Position numbers and translations under genes: made by a program
The notes under the pieces: model-generated
What the model was told of the DNA's origin: nothing
Databases searched by the model: none
What the model saw: the letters and a program-made list of their open reading frames with translations, nothing else
DNA from: Pterois miles
Lineage: Eukaryota; Chordata; Actinopteri; Perciformes; Scorpaenidae
Length of the DNA: 64,000 nt
Reading direction: 5' to 3'
NCBI GenBank assembly: GCA_947000775.1
Contig: CAMQGK010000299.1
Coordinates: 14,508,001-14,572,000, forward strand
Part shown: in pieces, positions 33,813-45,627 of the stretch
Layout: each line of letters starts with the position of its first letter
How positions within the stretch are numbered: position 1 is the first letter of the stretch

Positions 33813-34611
33813 ATTTTTTATATTTCAAAAGAAAATTAGCTTATTATGTAAATTTTTCATGTCATCTGTGAAATGAGGTGAGAATAACCCAGAAAGCTGG
33901 TTAAGGTTTGGAGTGCCAGGCAGCTTCATAGCCTATTCACCTTAGCAGTTGTGAAAGCATCCAGCCAGCCAGGCACTAATGTGCATCTCAAAAACACAAA
34001 AGGACAGAGGGATGGCCCTGTGCCTGGATGAGATTAATTTACCAAAGATTTATAGGTCGACACAGAAACCAAAACGAAAGAATGCAGACTCCACCTACTC
34101 CCACTGTTCTCTCTGTGGCTGGCTCACATCTAAAGATTTGAGGTTTGTGCCGAGAACGCTGACAGTTCATAACTAATTTGAAGACCAATCCTGGTGCTTC
34201 TGGTTAGTGTGAAACATTGACGACATGAAGGGTAATTGAACAAGGTTTTGTAAGAATATCTTGAGTGTCTTGGGGATTCTGGGGGAGAGGTGTGGTGCGT
34301 TTGAGAGAACTGTGGAAAATGATTGTAAATGCAGAAATTCCACTCAGGGGCTCCGTGGGACTCCACTGGGCCGGCCGCTGTTAAAGGGGACTTGATGATA
34401 TATGTGCTGCAGCGAGGGCCATTGTGTGAGGCCTGCTGCATCAACGCTTGTTGGCCCCATAGAGGGGGAAAATGACTGTCACTCCTCGTTCACATGATGG
34501 AGATATTTCGTTTCGTTGTGAGCTCAGCAGGCCCTCGTGCTGCATTAGTTGAACTATTCCCTCTTCCCTCTTTTTCTGAAAAAAGGCGTAATTCTCATTT
34601 GCCACCGGGGA
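33813..34611. other. Single-copy DNA, no gene seen
   Basis: No recurrent family. A 104-codon minus-strand open frame near 34.13-34.44 kb has no recognisable features. Confidence 0.45.
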
Positions 34612-34864
34612 TACACCAGCACCAGTATCGGGCCCATACTGACTCACATAGCTGGATTGGGTATTGGTGGCAATTCATATCAATTCTATGCTTAATATGA
34701 TATGCATTATATACTGGAATTTTAATTTCTGTTTAAGTTTTGGCCAATTTTTTTCTGCATTTACAAGTTTTACACTTGAATCGTAACTGCTGTTTTTTGA
34801 AGATTTTTTTTTTTTTTTTTTTTACCAAGGTGCTGGTGCCCGATTTATATCTATGTATTTATTT

Positions 34865-35488
34865 TAGGGCTGTCGGAGTTTATACAACAATACCATGTTA
34901 ACGCAGATTCATGTTAATGCCACTAATTTCTTTGATGCAACTTGCAATTTTTAGGTTGTATCAGGTTTTAAACTAGAGTCATATAGTGTCATGAAACTAG
35001 AAAATCTAATGAATCCATCGGTACCAACCATGTCATACTAGCTTATCGCGAAGGAGGCTCTGACCTCAAGATATGTGAATGAAAATGGGTTCTCTGGGTA
35101 CCCACCAGTCTCCCCTTTACAGACATGCCCACTTTATGATCATCACATGCAGTTTGGGGGCAAGTTATAGTCAAGTCAACACACTGACAGCTGTTGCTGC
35201 CTGTTGGGCTGCGGTTTGCCATGTTATGATTTCAGCATATTTTTATGCAAAATGCAGTACCTATAAGGGTTTCTGGACAATATTCATCATTGTTTTGTGT
35301 TGTTAACTGATTTCCATATATATATACATATATTTGCATAAAGCATCATATCTACCCACTCCTATGTTGAGACAAATATGACTGACAAATCTCCTTTTAA
35401 GGTACAGATAAACAATGTGCAATTAATTTGCAATTAACGATGGACAATCATATGATTAATCAATCGATTGACAATTGACATTGCCCTA
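34865..35488 (+). mobile_element. Family B element, full-length, nested in family N
   Basis: Left end 'tagggctgtcggagttt', right end 'acaattgacattgcccta', core, 'gtcaagtcaacacactgaca', 'gtttctggacaatatt', then the A/T-rich 'gcaattaatttgcaattaac' and 'atcatatgattaatcaatcg'. A deletion just before the core removes half of the DR1. About 624 bp. Confidence 0.9.
35061..35066 (-). promoter_or_regulatory. Single remaining half-site of the B-core DR1
   Basis: Only one TGACCT is left; the sequence preceding it ('gaaggaggctc') shows that the other half-site was removed by deletion. Confidence 0.35.
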
Positions 35489-35697
35489 ATTTGGTTATTA
35501 CATTTTATTTTACAAAGTTAGGAAAGCAATGTTTAAGTCAAGTCTGATGTTGACTTACACATAAAGAATGATCCCAGTCACTTCCACACAGTGAGACTTC
35601 CAGCTTATTCATTTAACACTGATTTGAACTGGTACTCTGTATCGATGGTATTGGTACTGGGACTGAGAAACTTGGATCAGTGCTTTCCTACGTGTCA

Positions 35698-35892
35698 CTA
35701 GGGTTGTCCTCTTGGTCGACTAAACTGCGAAACCGAGTTTCTCCACAAAGAATCCCTCAAAAGCACCACTTTAAATCTTGTGTTTATCAGATATGTACTC
35801 ATAAGTTTCTTGGAAATAAGTCATTCAGCATGAAAAAGGAAAGAAAGATAAATTGATGGAAGAAATCTTAGTAGACTCATCGACTAAAAAAA
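35698..35892 (-). mobile_element. Family K fragment
   Basis: Starts 'tagggttgtcctcttggtcg' and shares 'gagtttctccacaaagaatc', 'agcaccactttaaat' and 'aataagtcattcagca' with the 7.1 kb copy. It follows the end of family N within a few bases, as the 7.1 kb K copy also does. Strand is relative and tentative. Confidence 0.65.
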
Positions 35893-37559
35893 TGAGGGCG
35901 TGCTTGAAACCGGCTGATGAAATGGAGCACATAAATACTCTTGGTGGCCATATCAGAGGTTCCTGCAGTGTGACATATGTTTGCATTTTTGGAAAATCTG
36001 CATTAGACCTTAAGGGCGAACGCTTAATTTCACAGGGTTAAAACGACTGTGACTTTTTAACCCTGACCTTATGCCGTGAAGTAATGTACAGCCACACAGG
36101 CTCAGTCAGAGCTGACCGACCTCCTTCGACTTCACACACTTGCAATCCAGTACCAACTGTGGCACATGCATGCCTGCATTCTTACCAACCTGTTCTAGTT
36201 TAACCCTTTGACTCTCCACCTGCCTTCTGTCCCGCCGCACCCACCAGACTTCATGCAACAACCTGCTCCACATATTCTGCACTCCAGGCATACTTGACCC
36301 TTGTGTACCTATTATCCCCGGGTCAGGTTAGGGCACTGCTCACACACCAAGGCATAGCCATATGGACAAACAATAAACAGACACTCCTGGGTCAGGGCAA
36401 AGCACACACAGTTGTGGACCTGAACCCTGATATGGCCTTTGACAATCTGGACCAATCTTTAGCTCTGTTTGTTATAAAGGCTAACCTCAAAGAAACCAGC
36501 TAAATGACAATAACCTTTGGGGTTAAATGTTGTTGAAGTTTGGATAAAATTTGAAAAGCAGCTCTCCTTGACTTTGTCTGTTATCAGCTTCTACAAAGGA
36601 GTGGAGCAAATGCTAACTTTGTTCTTCAGTCTGTTAGAAAGGACAAATATCTTTGTTTTCTCTCCAACAGCCACCAACATTCCCTCTGGGAATATGTTAA
36701 TACTGCAAACTGAAGCATAGTCCTAGCTTACTTCAAGGGATTAGTGAAAACAAGCTGATACTGAAAATTTGGCAAGAATCTGTATTTATTTACTCCTAGA
36801 AAGTTTGTTAACAAGACAGCATTTTGGATCATGTTCTCCTGTTTACACATTGCCCATGGGGCCACCATGGTGTGGATGATGGTGGCTTGTCCTCATGGTG
36901 GTGTGTTGTTTAGAGTAGTGTGTTCTGCGGTTTGTCTGACCTAACCACATGTTGTGTCTCAACAACCTGTCTGAGACCAGCAGAGAAAAAAAATAACATA
37001 TGTTCAAAGGAAACATGACGGACTTTGCTCTCATTCAAAACAGATCTGATCTGGCTTGTTTATTTTACAGGAAAAGCTAATTGTCCTGTATTGTGCAACT
37101 TTTCATTGACTATAAATGACCGTCAGCTTGTTAAAGTATTCTGCTGCTTAGAGCTATGGGTAATACACGCTACTTTACAATACAAAACATTTACAGAAAG
37201 TACTTGTATTCATGCTGAATCTGTTATATGTCAGAATCAGGGCAATAGTCATGTCATGGTTTGGTAGACATTTAAAAACTAAAAGTTTCCACTTATATAT
37301 GTAGCATTCCCTCAGTCTGATTGTGGCAATTAATCACTAATAATACATTATACAATTATTTATTCTTTTATGTTCAGTATTACCAGTAGGCTATTTGTGT
37401 CTGAAAACATAATTATAGTCCAATGGTAATCACTTTTGTCTTGCAGGTCAAATGCTGCGTGCTGTAGCCCTATAAATCATATATTCTCCAAGTTAGTGCT
37501 GATTACTAGCCAGACCAGAAGCCAGTCTTTTCATATTTTTGTGAAGTGGGCTACATCAG
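35893..37559. other. Single-copy DNA, no gene seen
   Basis: No recurrent family and no exon recognised over about 1.7 kb. Confidence 0.45.
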
Positions 37560-37945
37560 GAAGTGAAAAAACTTCTTTGGCTCATGCACTGAGCTAGAAT
37601 TTTTGATCGAAATGAATGGGTGCCATCTTGGGGTCCCAAAACATCCATGGCACACCAAGCTCCCGAGAAGAGCGCCAGTCGTTGGTCCCAGTGTTTGTAG
37701 TGGTATCCGTCGTGTGACATCCAGAGTTATTTTCTTCTCCTGTTTATGTCTATGGAGACCCAGACCCACAGCGCAAGCCGTGACTTTGGGACCCCGTGAC
37801 CGAGTCGAGACCGAGTCGTGACTGAGCGAACGCTACTGACCCCAGAAGATCCGGGTACCAGACGGAAGTTGAGCCATTTTGCCTTCATGCGCTACTGAGC
37901 AACTTTCATAGGACGGGTCCCCGCCTCCAAGGTTGTATCCAATTC
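37560..37945 (-). repeat. Family G repeat, inverted copy
   Basis: 'cttctcctgtttatgtctat' and 'ggagacccagac' are inverse to 'gtctgggtctccatagacac' at 41.9 kb; 'cagagttattttctt' is inverse to 'gaaataactctg'. Also has 'ccgtgaccgagtc' repeated with small changes. Non-coding. Confidence 0.65.
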
Positions 37946-37997
37946 TCTTTACATTCATGGATAAAACACATCACCCATCATTAGTCTGTGGAACAAA

Positions 37998-38215
37998 GCA
38001 TAATAATAAGCATCCTAAATCTAACTAAGTAGTTTTGTTGCCTAAACCTCACAAAGTTGTTTCCTGTGAAAACAGAAGTTTATTTTGAAAAGACAGTATG
38101 CATGTAACAAGCTGATATTGGCACGTGTTGCTGGACATTCATAGGAAAACACACAAAAAATGAGGAATAGCTTTCGTAAGATGTACAAACCATTGCATGA
38201 TGATACTTTGAGCTG
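37998..38215 (+). mobile_element. Family F fragment
   Basis: 'agttttgttgcctaaacct', 'caaagttgtttcctgtgaaa', 'acagaagtttattttgaaaa' and 'aaaaaatgaggaatagc' match the right half of the family F copy at 6.9-7.07 kb. Confidence 0.7.
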
Positions 38216-39999
38216 TTAGCAACATTAGCTGGCCGCTAGCCGTTGGCTCCCATGTGCAGGCCGGCAATCCCGGCTGTACGGGTTGTAGCTGCTGCAGTAG
38301 TAGCGTGTTGCATTAAATCAAAGGCCGCTTGCATTGGTTTACTGTGAGCAAAACCAAATATTCATTATTTTTCTAGATCTGCGCAAAGAAAGGATTGAAT
38401 ACAGCTATTGTTTGACTAAAGAAGTTTCAATACTACTTGGTACTGGGTAACAATGAGGAGTCATTATGGACATTTTGGGCGTGCTCACTTTTCTATCAAC
38501 CCATAGAAATGATGTCCACACTGAAAGTATGAACCAAGTTTTACTATGTCAGAATTCTCCTTTAGCAAAGGGAAAATCAAATGTACAGAAATAACATTCC
38601 TAAAATGTGGACCTCAGTGTTTGCTTTTCTACGATCAACCTCGCCTTTGGGTTTGGAGGCCCGTAACAAACCATGAGATGCGGGGGTTCTCTCTCCACGC
38701 TGCATTCTCTAATATAGTGATTTACTGTTTCTCGAGGTTGAGAAAATGCCAATAAATAGGAGCCTAGAGAAAAGAATGCTAAGGCTGGAAGAACAGGGAC
38801 GTCGATCACTCACTCATACCACTCGGCCTATTTTCTCCGTATTTAACGGGGTCTTACAGAGTGTATAGGATGCATTGGAATGCAAAAGAATGAAAGGAAG
38901 CCTCCTCCTTGCAGCGGGGCTCCCCAAAAGGATACTCGCATAAACTAAAGTGGAGGTTAAACCCCTTTACTCCGTCTCATCACACGCACAAAGACATGCA
39001 TGCACAGACACACAACTGCTCTCGCGCACACTGTCTCTCACAAATATACACACATATATTAACCTCTCCTTCTTCCTCTGGCTTGCTTGCCCCTCCCCTA
39101 ATTCACACACATACACATGAACAAACACACACACGCATGCAATCTCGTACACAAAAACACGCACAAACATCCCCCCAAATTGAAATGGCGCCTCTACACC
39201 GAGGCAAGAGGAGAAAATAGCGGGTGGAATTAAAAGTGCTGAGTGAAAGAGAGAGGAGGAATGGGGGGAAGAAATGACAACAATACAAACTGGGAGAGGA
39301 AGTGAGGCTGAAAGGAGGGAGATGTGTTTGAAAAGAGAGAACAAGGTTAAGGGATGGGAAGAACACAGAGGACGAGAAAAGGCAGCAAAGATGAGGCTGG
39401 AAATAGAAAATGTTTTGGATTTTTTTTACCTCCAGTTTGACTCTCTTGTGTGCATCACTGCATTGGAGGTTTCTATTGGCAGCAACACTTCTGCTGCTGT
39501 CTTGTTTATTCACTGTGGCTACGAACACAGTCTTAAAAGTGTTGTATGCTCTTATTAACATTGTTGATTTCCTTTCACATTTTGGACCAACAAGGACACA
39601 AACTTGCTTACATCCACACCAATTTTATATAAGTGATGCATTACTGAGGAGGCTTGCCCGTGGGCCAGGGCGCTTTGTGAGGCCTTGTGAAAGGCTCCCT
39701 GAAAGGAGCCGCCAGTCCATGCCCGGCGGATTTAGGGGAGTGAGTTTAGGGGGTCAGCACGGTCACCCAGGGGATAAATGCCTCCCATTGTTTGTTCTAA
39801 GGAGATGCTCTCAGTAGGGAGTCTATAAAGCCCCAGTGGCAACACTAACACCCAGAGCTCTGGGGCTCCTCAGGGGAACACCCCGAGACCCCCAGCCAGG
39901 GACAGGCTCACAGCCTGTGGGGGAGAGAAACAGCTGAGGGGACCCCCGTATGGCTTAGTCTGCTAGGTTCATCATCAGCTTGAGAGTTGTCACAAGGTT
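38216..39999. other. Single-copy DNA with CA-rich and purine-rich parts
   Basis: 38.98-39.17 kb is CA-rich with scattered 'acacac' words, and 39.24-39.40 kb is purine-rich (GA). These produce long open frames on both strands (up to 152 codons) that I reject as composition artefacts. 39.65-39.95 kb is GC-richer without a recognised gene. Confidence 0.45.
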
Positions 40000-40023
40000 G
40001 GGTTTGTTGGGTTTGTTGGGTTT
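39996..40023. repeat. (GGGTTTGTT)n short tandem repeat
   Basis: About three copies of a 9-base 'gggtttgtt' unit. Telomere-like in composition but not the vertebrate telomere repeat. Confidence 0.85.
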
Positions 40024-40194
40024 ATGTTATTTTTTTTTAATATATTGTTTTTGGAATCATACTTTTTATTGTTTCCTTAAGAAAAATGACTAAAATAACC
40101 TGAACCATAACAACTACAGAAATATGCACATACCTAATAACATATAGTAACTTTAAACTGAAAAACAAAATATTCAAAAACATGGGAGGAGAAA

Positions 40195-40530
40195 AACGGT
40201 AATAAAAAAAAAGTAAATAAATATCAAATAAATAAATAAATAAAGACAAAATAAAAAAATGTAAAAATATTATAATAAATGTTAAATTAAATTACATTAA
40301 ATCCAAATTAAATAAATAATGGCAAATAAATATAAATAAATATAAAATGATACTGATGATGATACTTATATCCCACATTAATTCACCTCCACAGGATAGA
40401 TACACAGTACATGTGTGTTTAAGGCACAGTATAGCATAGGAGTATAAAATAAATTCAAAAAAATATAAATAATAGTAAATAGAATAAAATAATATGAATA
40501 CAATTAATGAAAATTAAAAAACAGAGTTCA
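40195..40530. repeat. A-rich (AAAT)n low-complexity DNA
   Basis: Long stretches of 'aaataaataaataaat' and related A/T words, with a short unique gap near 40.36-40.43 kb. Confidence 0.85.
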
Positions 40531-41489
40531 AGAAATAACGGTTGGAACAAACTATTCAGAAGAAAATATTTATTTACTCCCATCGCTTTATCCTGAATAG
40601 AGACGACCTGTCAGGTTTTAGAGTTTTTGAGATGCTGTATGTTAAGCTAGACTTCTCCGTGCTGGTTTCAGTTTCCCTGGAATGTGACAGAACAGTTTGT
40701 TGGGTTTCTCACAGTACCACAGATTTACGCTCCGCTTGAAGACATGCAACGATATGAGCAGGTCAACAAATACATACATGAGATTGTAACTGCTCTGAGC
40801 CGCACGGAAAATCCCCCAAAACTGAGAGCGAACCAGAATGAAGCCTTTGTTTGTGGTAAATTGGCACAAGCTTTTCTTTCTTTGGGTGGGAGTGGAAACA
40901 AGAGGTTTAGGTAAGAGTGTGTGTGCATGTTTGGTGGCGTATGTTCATGTCGATACACACATTTACCTAGACCTATAGACCGTGTGTGTGTGGGGGGGAT
41001 GTGTGTTATTATGTATATGTGGTGTGCAGGAAGCGGAGGGGGCAGCGTCTCATGGGGTCTTTTGTGGAATGTCTCTGCTCGCCCCGTCTCAGAGCCATGA
41101 GATGGGCAAACATGAAATCAAAGTGGAAAAGACCCACAAAGGGGTGGAAGGAGGATGACTAGGGTCTGGATGGGGGTAGGAGGAAGGAGGGAGGGGAGCG
41201 GGGGCTTGTCCCTGCACCCCAGGCCTCAGAAAGCACCAGGCCCCTCAGTCCCATGAAAAGAGCCCTTATGAGGACCTGGCTGCTCTGCCTGCGTCGGATT
41301 AAGACCCCAAACCCACAGGCTGCCAGCAAGCTACATCTATGTCCTATTTTATCTCTCTCTCACAGCACAAGTGTCAACTGCAGCACTGTTTTCCTTTTGG
41401 TCACATGCACGTTGTCGTAGTGATGAACCCACACATTTATTATCCCCTCAGCTCTTTACAGCATCTGTCAGCTGGTTGTTTTGGCTTTC
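40531..41489. other. Single-copy DNA flanking the candidate exon
   Basis: Other than the exon candidate, no repeat is recognised. 41.15-41.23 kb is G-rich. Confidence 0.4.
40715..40910 (+). CDS. Candidate internal coding exon of an unidentified gene
   Basis: A 196-nt open segment preceded by 'tttgttgggtttctcacag', a fair acceptor with pyrimidine-rich lead, and followed by 'tttag' + 'gtaagagt', a near-consensus donor. The reading frame meets its first stop inside that donor (gTAAg), as expected of a real exon edge. The phase would be 1 at the start and 2 at the end; a second acceptor AG lies eight bases downstream. The peptide is soluble and helix-like: 'IYAPLEDMQRYEQVNKY', 'IHEIVTALSRTENPPK', 'LRANQNEAFVCGKLAQAF'. 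I do not recognise the family. Other frames are also open here, which weakens the case. It could be a chance open stretch. Confidence 0.35.
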
Positions 41490-42065
41490 CTCCCGAAACT
41501 TTAGAGTTTAGGTTCACTCTCACGGCTCTCATCCGTGTTGTTTCCAACTTGGTGGTCCACCTTATGAAAAAGCCGGCGCAGATACAGGAAGTTGGCTCTG
41601 GATGTCCAGCTGAGGAATTGTAGCTTGTAGCCTCGTAGCATTTATTCACCGACAAATAAACTGTACACACACTGTCTGCTACAGCTACGTTCACAGCTAT
41701 AACGCCACCAACAAACCCACACTCACCGACGCCACACACACAGTCTGTCAGAAACTCACTGAAGTTCTTACTGAGGTACCTGGACCTTCTGGGGTCTTCC
41801 GGGTCTTCCGGGCCCATTGCAGCTCGAACATGCACAGAAGCGTCCGCTCGGTCACATGACTCGGTCACAAGGTCCCAAAGTCACAGCTTGTGCAGTGGTC
41901 ACGGTCTGGGTCTCCATAGACACAAACAGAAGAAGGAAATAACTCTGGATTCAGCTATTAGAGCCTTTTACAACTTTTAGGACCAAAAAAAGTATCTGCT
42001 GAGTTACAGACGTCTCTTTCTCAATGTAAGCCTATGGTAAAACGCCTTTTTGGGCTCAATCTTTT
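41490..42065 (+). repeat. Family G repeat, long copy
   Basis: Landmarks are 'gctgaggaattgtagcttgt', 'gtagcatttattcaccgaca', 'acactgtctgctacagctac', 'gtctgggtctccatagacac', 'aggaaataactctggattca' and 'gtctctttctcaatgtaagc'. The left part recurs inside the family H element at 43.56-43.74 kb and the right part at 1.5-1.8 kb. A 10-base 'gggtcttccg' unit is repeated at 41.79-41.82 kb. A 142-codon minus-strand open frame across it is not a gene. Confidence 0.7.
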
Positions 42066-43435
42066 GAATGAATGCAGACTAAAACTGATCTACTCCACGT
42101 AAGAAATCTGTATTTTTTTGGTAAACAAATCATAAAAACATGTTCCAGTCAGGGGATGCTCACATTTTTGGCTACAGGTGAATATTCTCACATCACCAGT
42201 GATCTCCATGTAATTGACATGTCTGTTCTGCTAACTGGATGATTACAGATCTGACATGCAGAGACAGACAGAAAGTGTACTGGGTGTCTTCTAGCAATTA
42301 TACTGTAAAATGTGTATCACCTTGCTGAATGGGCTTCTGTCATTTCTGCCCGCAGGGCATTGTTCTTAAGTCTGGTGCTCTGTTGGAGAATTACAGATGT
42401 CTAAATGTCATCTTCATTTAGCATGCCTCTGAATAATACACACTACAGTATGCATATATTTAAGTCATTGTCAGGCCCGTTCTGAGACTTCACTGTCTTT
42501 CTCGCATGCACACTCTCACACATAGAGTAAAGGGATGTCATGCTCCAAATAGGATCTCCCTTTCTTCTCGAGGTAATGATGTATAGCTCATAATGGCAGT
42601 AGCTAGCTGAGTGGCTGTATTTGGGAAGACTGATGCCGTAGGTAATTGGACAGTTATGAGCAAGAAAGAGAGAAATGGCAGCATGAGAGAGAGTGCAAAA
42701 TAATTATATATGGATTGTGAAGAAAAGAAAAACATTCCCATGTTTTTGCTAAGAAAATGGTGTTTGGATGGTGTGTGAATCCAGCATATACGCCCAGGTG
42801 CTTATTTGTATGTACATGTGGTTTGTCTTTTTGTGTCTGTGTGCGCTGAGCGCTGGGGGCTGATGTAGTGAAACCTTTGTAGCTTTGTAGCTCTGAGTCA
42901 CCAGAGCCGGGACCTCATCTCAAAGGGGCGTCTGCTGGGGATTGGGAGGTGCGAGGCGAGGTGCATGTCTGCTCCCTAAATCTTCCGTCCCGTAACTGCT
43001 ATGAAATAATCCCCCGGCAGGTCGTTTGTGGCAGGGAAGGAGGAGGAGGAGGAGGAGGGGGGTGCAACCAAATCTTCCTTTGTTCAATACAGCCTTTACC
43101 ACATCAACCCTGTGACACCCTCTGTGTTAACATCTGTGTGTGTCTGGGTGTCTGTGGTGAGATTCTCTTGAGTGTGTGTGACAAAGAGTGTGTGTACATT
43201 ACGGAAATATGTTAAGAGAAAGGCAAGCCTGCATATTAAGTTATGTTTGCCAGTGCAGGAAGTCAAGAAGAATAATGGCTTATCGTTGCTTGGTGATCAC
43301 AAACACATTTTGATCCTTGAACAATCTAAGATGCAGAGAAAGATGGTGAAAGTTTCATGAAGCAACAGTATATGAGGCAGTGGATGGGTGTCTAGAGTAG
43401 TTTGATTAGTCTTTCAGTTCAAAAAAAAAAAATGC
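42066..43435. other. Single-copy DNA, no gene seen
   Basis: Contains a short (GGA)n run near 43038-43060 and TG-rich words near 43.13-43.2 kb. No exon recognised. Confidence 0.45.
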
Positions 43436-44050
43436 TATGGGATGCTAACTAAAAATGTTCTTCACCAATAACCGACCCTCATTAACTGACTATTAACCGA
43501 TATGATATGAACCTCGCAATCCAGCTACTGTAGCAGCCACGATGTTGCGTTCACAGTCTCCAGTGGCTCGGGACTTCTAGCTGAGGAGTTGTAGCTTGTG
43601 GCCTTGTAGCATTTATTCATTGATAAATAAACTGTACACACACTGTCTGCTACAGCTAGGTCCTCAGCTATAATGCCATCAACAAACCCAAACTCACCGC
43701 CACCACACACACACAGTCTGTCAAGAACTCTCTGAGGTTATGCTACACTGGGCACAAAGCCACCGGCAATGCTAGCCACTGCTAATGTAGCACAAACACA
43801 CACAGTTTGTCAGACAATCACTATTGTTAATCCAAGATCTAACTCTCCCGGACGGTGAACTGGAGACAGTGAACGCAGCATTGTGGCTGCTACAGTAGCC
43901 AGCAGTGAACTGGGGACTTAGTTTGTTGTGCTCATACGCTGCAGCTGGCCCACCGCTGCATGCGAGGCACAAATCTTGTCGGTTTACGGTTAATAATCAA
44001 TTAATGAGGGTCAGTTTAAGGTTAAGAATATTTTTAAATTAGCATCCCTA
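43436..44050 (+). mobile_element. Family H terminal-inverted-repeat element
   Basis: Left 'tatgggatgctaactaaaaa' and 'accgaccctcattaactgac' mirror right 'aattaatgagggtcagttta' and 'aatttttaaattagcatccct' (quoted in part). Inverted similarity continues inward: 'actgtagcagccacgatgtt' on the left with 'cattgtggctgctacagtag' on the right. Between the arms lies the family G-like 'gaggagttgtagcttgtggc' segment. About 615 bp, no transposase. Flanks show no clear target duplication. Confidence 0.8.
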
Positions 44051-44601
44051 ATCAAGCCGAGGGGCATGACAAAGCAGCACTACATGACCACCTGAACGGG
44101 CTGTACACCCTGTGTATTGTTTGCTGTGGGGTTGCCCAAAGTCCCTGTTTGTAGACCCCCAGAAGCGTCCTGAGTACAGCAAAATAAGAAATAAAGAGAA
44201 AACACAGGAAACAGACACGGCCACACACTTCTAGTGGGGCATAAGTGATGGTTGAGAGGGATTATTTTCAGTCTACACATTGTTTTTATGAGACCTTTAA
44301 TTTTCAGTCGGCACACACCTTTACGATAAGGAGCCACGTCCACCAAAGTGTTTTTTCAGCTTTGGAGGCGCAGCTTTTTTTTTCAGCTGAGACGCTTTGG
44401 TTGCGTCTGGTGGACATGGCCTCTGAACATGTAAAAAGAAAAAGGGAAACTTTAACCATGCACATATACAATGTCGACAGGGACCCAAGTAGCGGTGCCT
44501 CCTCTGGCTGTGGACACATTTTCCTTTCGGACATTAGGTCACCAACATGAGGTCACCTCTGTTTACTGTCCCCCTCCAACCAGCCAAATCAGCCCAACCA
44601 A

Positions 44602-44667
44602 GGTGTGCATGTGTGCATGTGTGCGTTATGTGTGCATGTGTGCGTTATGTGTACATGTACAGTACGT
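44602..44667. repeat. 19-bp tandem repeat
   Basis: 'gtgtgcatgtgtgcgttat' occurs twice in a row with further partial units on each side. Confidence 0.85.
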
Positions 44668-44738
44668 GTGCCAATTAGTGTCCCGCTCCAGACTGATTAC
44701 CTGTTTATCCTGCTGTAGAGAGAAAAAAGAGAAAAATT

Positions 44739-44741
<3 letters not shown>

Positions 44742-44828
<87 letters not shown>
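44742..44828. repeat. Compound (GT)n-(CT)n-(AC)n microsatellite
   Basis: About 21 GT units, 8-9 CT units and 14 AC units directly joined. The GT and AC blocks are inverse of each other, so the strand can fold back around the CT block. Confidence 0.98.
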
Positions 44829-44830
<2 letters not shown>

Positions 44831-45627
44831 CTGTCTGTGTGTTTATCCTGTGATGTCAGCGCTGTCTGGCGACAGGCTGATTAATGTCTGAATGTTTTCC
44901 AGCTATTTAGCCCAGAGCCTGCACACACAGTCAGGGAATAGAGGGAGAGGCATAGAAAGAAGAATGGATGAGAAAAGTAAGGAATAAAGATGATGAATTC
45001 AAGAAAATATTGTGAAGACAGATACATACAGCAAGTGATAGGAAACAAGAAAGTAATGCTCGGCTTTAAGGAAAGAAAAGGAAGACGGTAGGATGTGGGA
45101 AAGCATCTGCTTTTATTAAGACAGACATTGCAATCATCCTGACTTCCTCTGACTTGATGACTAATCAAATGTCCAAAGTATCACTGATAGCGGGCCTGTC
45201 CGGAGTCGTTAGCAGGAGAACGAAGTGACGCCAGCAGAGCAGCGGCAGCTTATAATAGGACCATCTGACTCGTGAGTAATAGCGGGAGCCTTGTGATGAC
45301 AGGATTTCTGAGTCATTATTAATGTACTCTCCAGGCTGTACTCAGTGTCTTTGGTACTGAAAGCTCTACTTGAACGCTTCTTTCTCACGTCATGTTCTCT
45401 AATTCACACCCTCATGATTATTTCCCTCTCTCATTCCTCTCTTTTTCTCCCTTTTTCTCACCGTCCAGCCAATTAGACTGTTGTCAGGCTATTAAAAAGG
45501 CATTGTGGGTCACTATAAGCACCATAGATGCAGATCAATAGGGGCCTGCTCCACTAAATATTAGGTTTTATCATCTATTCACATGGTAGATCACCAAAAG
45601 AAGGTGAATAAATGCTACAAGGCTACA

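Larger units (their letters stand above)
34612..35695 (-). mobile_element. Family N element, inverted, interrupted by family B
   Basis: The left part has 'ggattgggtattggtggcaa', 'gtttaagttttggcc' and 'tacaagttttacacttg'; the right part has 'tttacaaagttaggaaagca', 'gaatgatcccagtcacttcc' and 'ggtattggtactgggactga'. Both are inverse to the copy at 48.8-50.0 kb. Includes a T run of about 21 bases. A complete family B copy sits in the middle. From memory N resembles hAT-like elements with 'tagggatgcaccgat' ends. Confidence 0.7.
44051..45600. other. Single-copy DNA with tandem repeats
   Basis: Tandem and dinucleotide repeats are listed separately. Long open frames that run through the (TG)n region are artefacts. 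Confidence 0.45.

Noticed and set aside
39103..39561. 152-codon open frame on the minus strand
   Set aside because: It runs through CA-rich and GA-rich low-complexity DNA, with the other strand open as well. No domain or splice context.
39996..40023. Telomere-like repeat
   Set aside because: The unit is 'gggtttgtt', not the vertebrate TTAGGG repeat, and only three units exist.
41440..41868. 142-codon open frame on the minus strand
   Set aside because: It lies across a family G repeat whose other copies do not keep the frame.
44471..44884. 137-codon open frame with Cys-Val and Thr-His repeats
   Set aside because: These are translations of the (GT)n and (AC)n microsatellite blocks.
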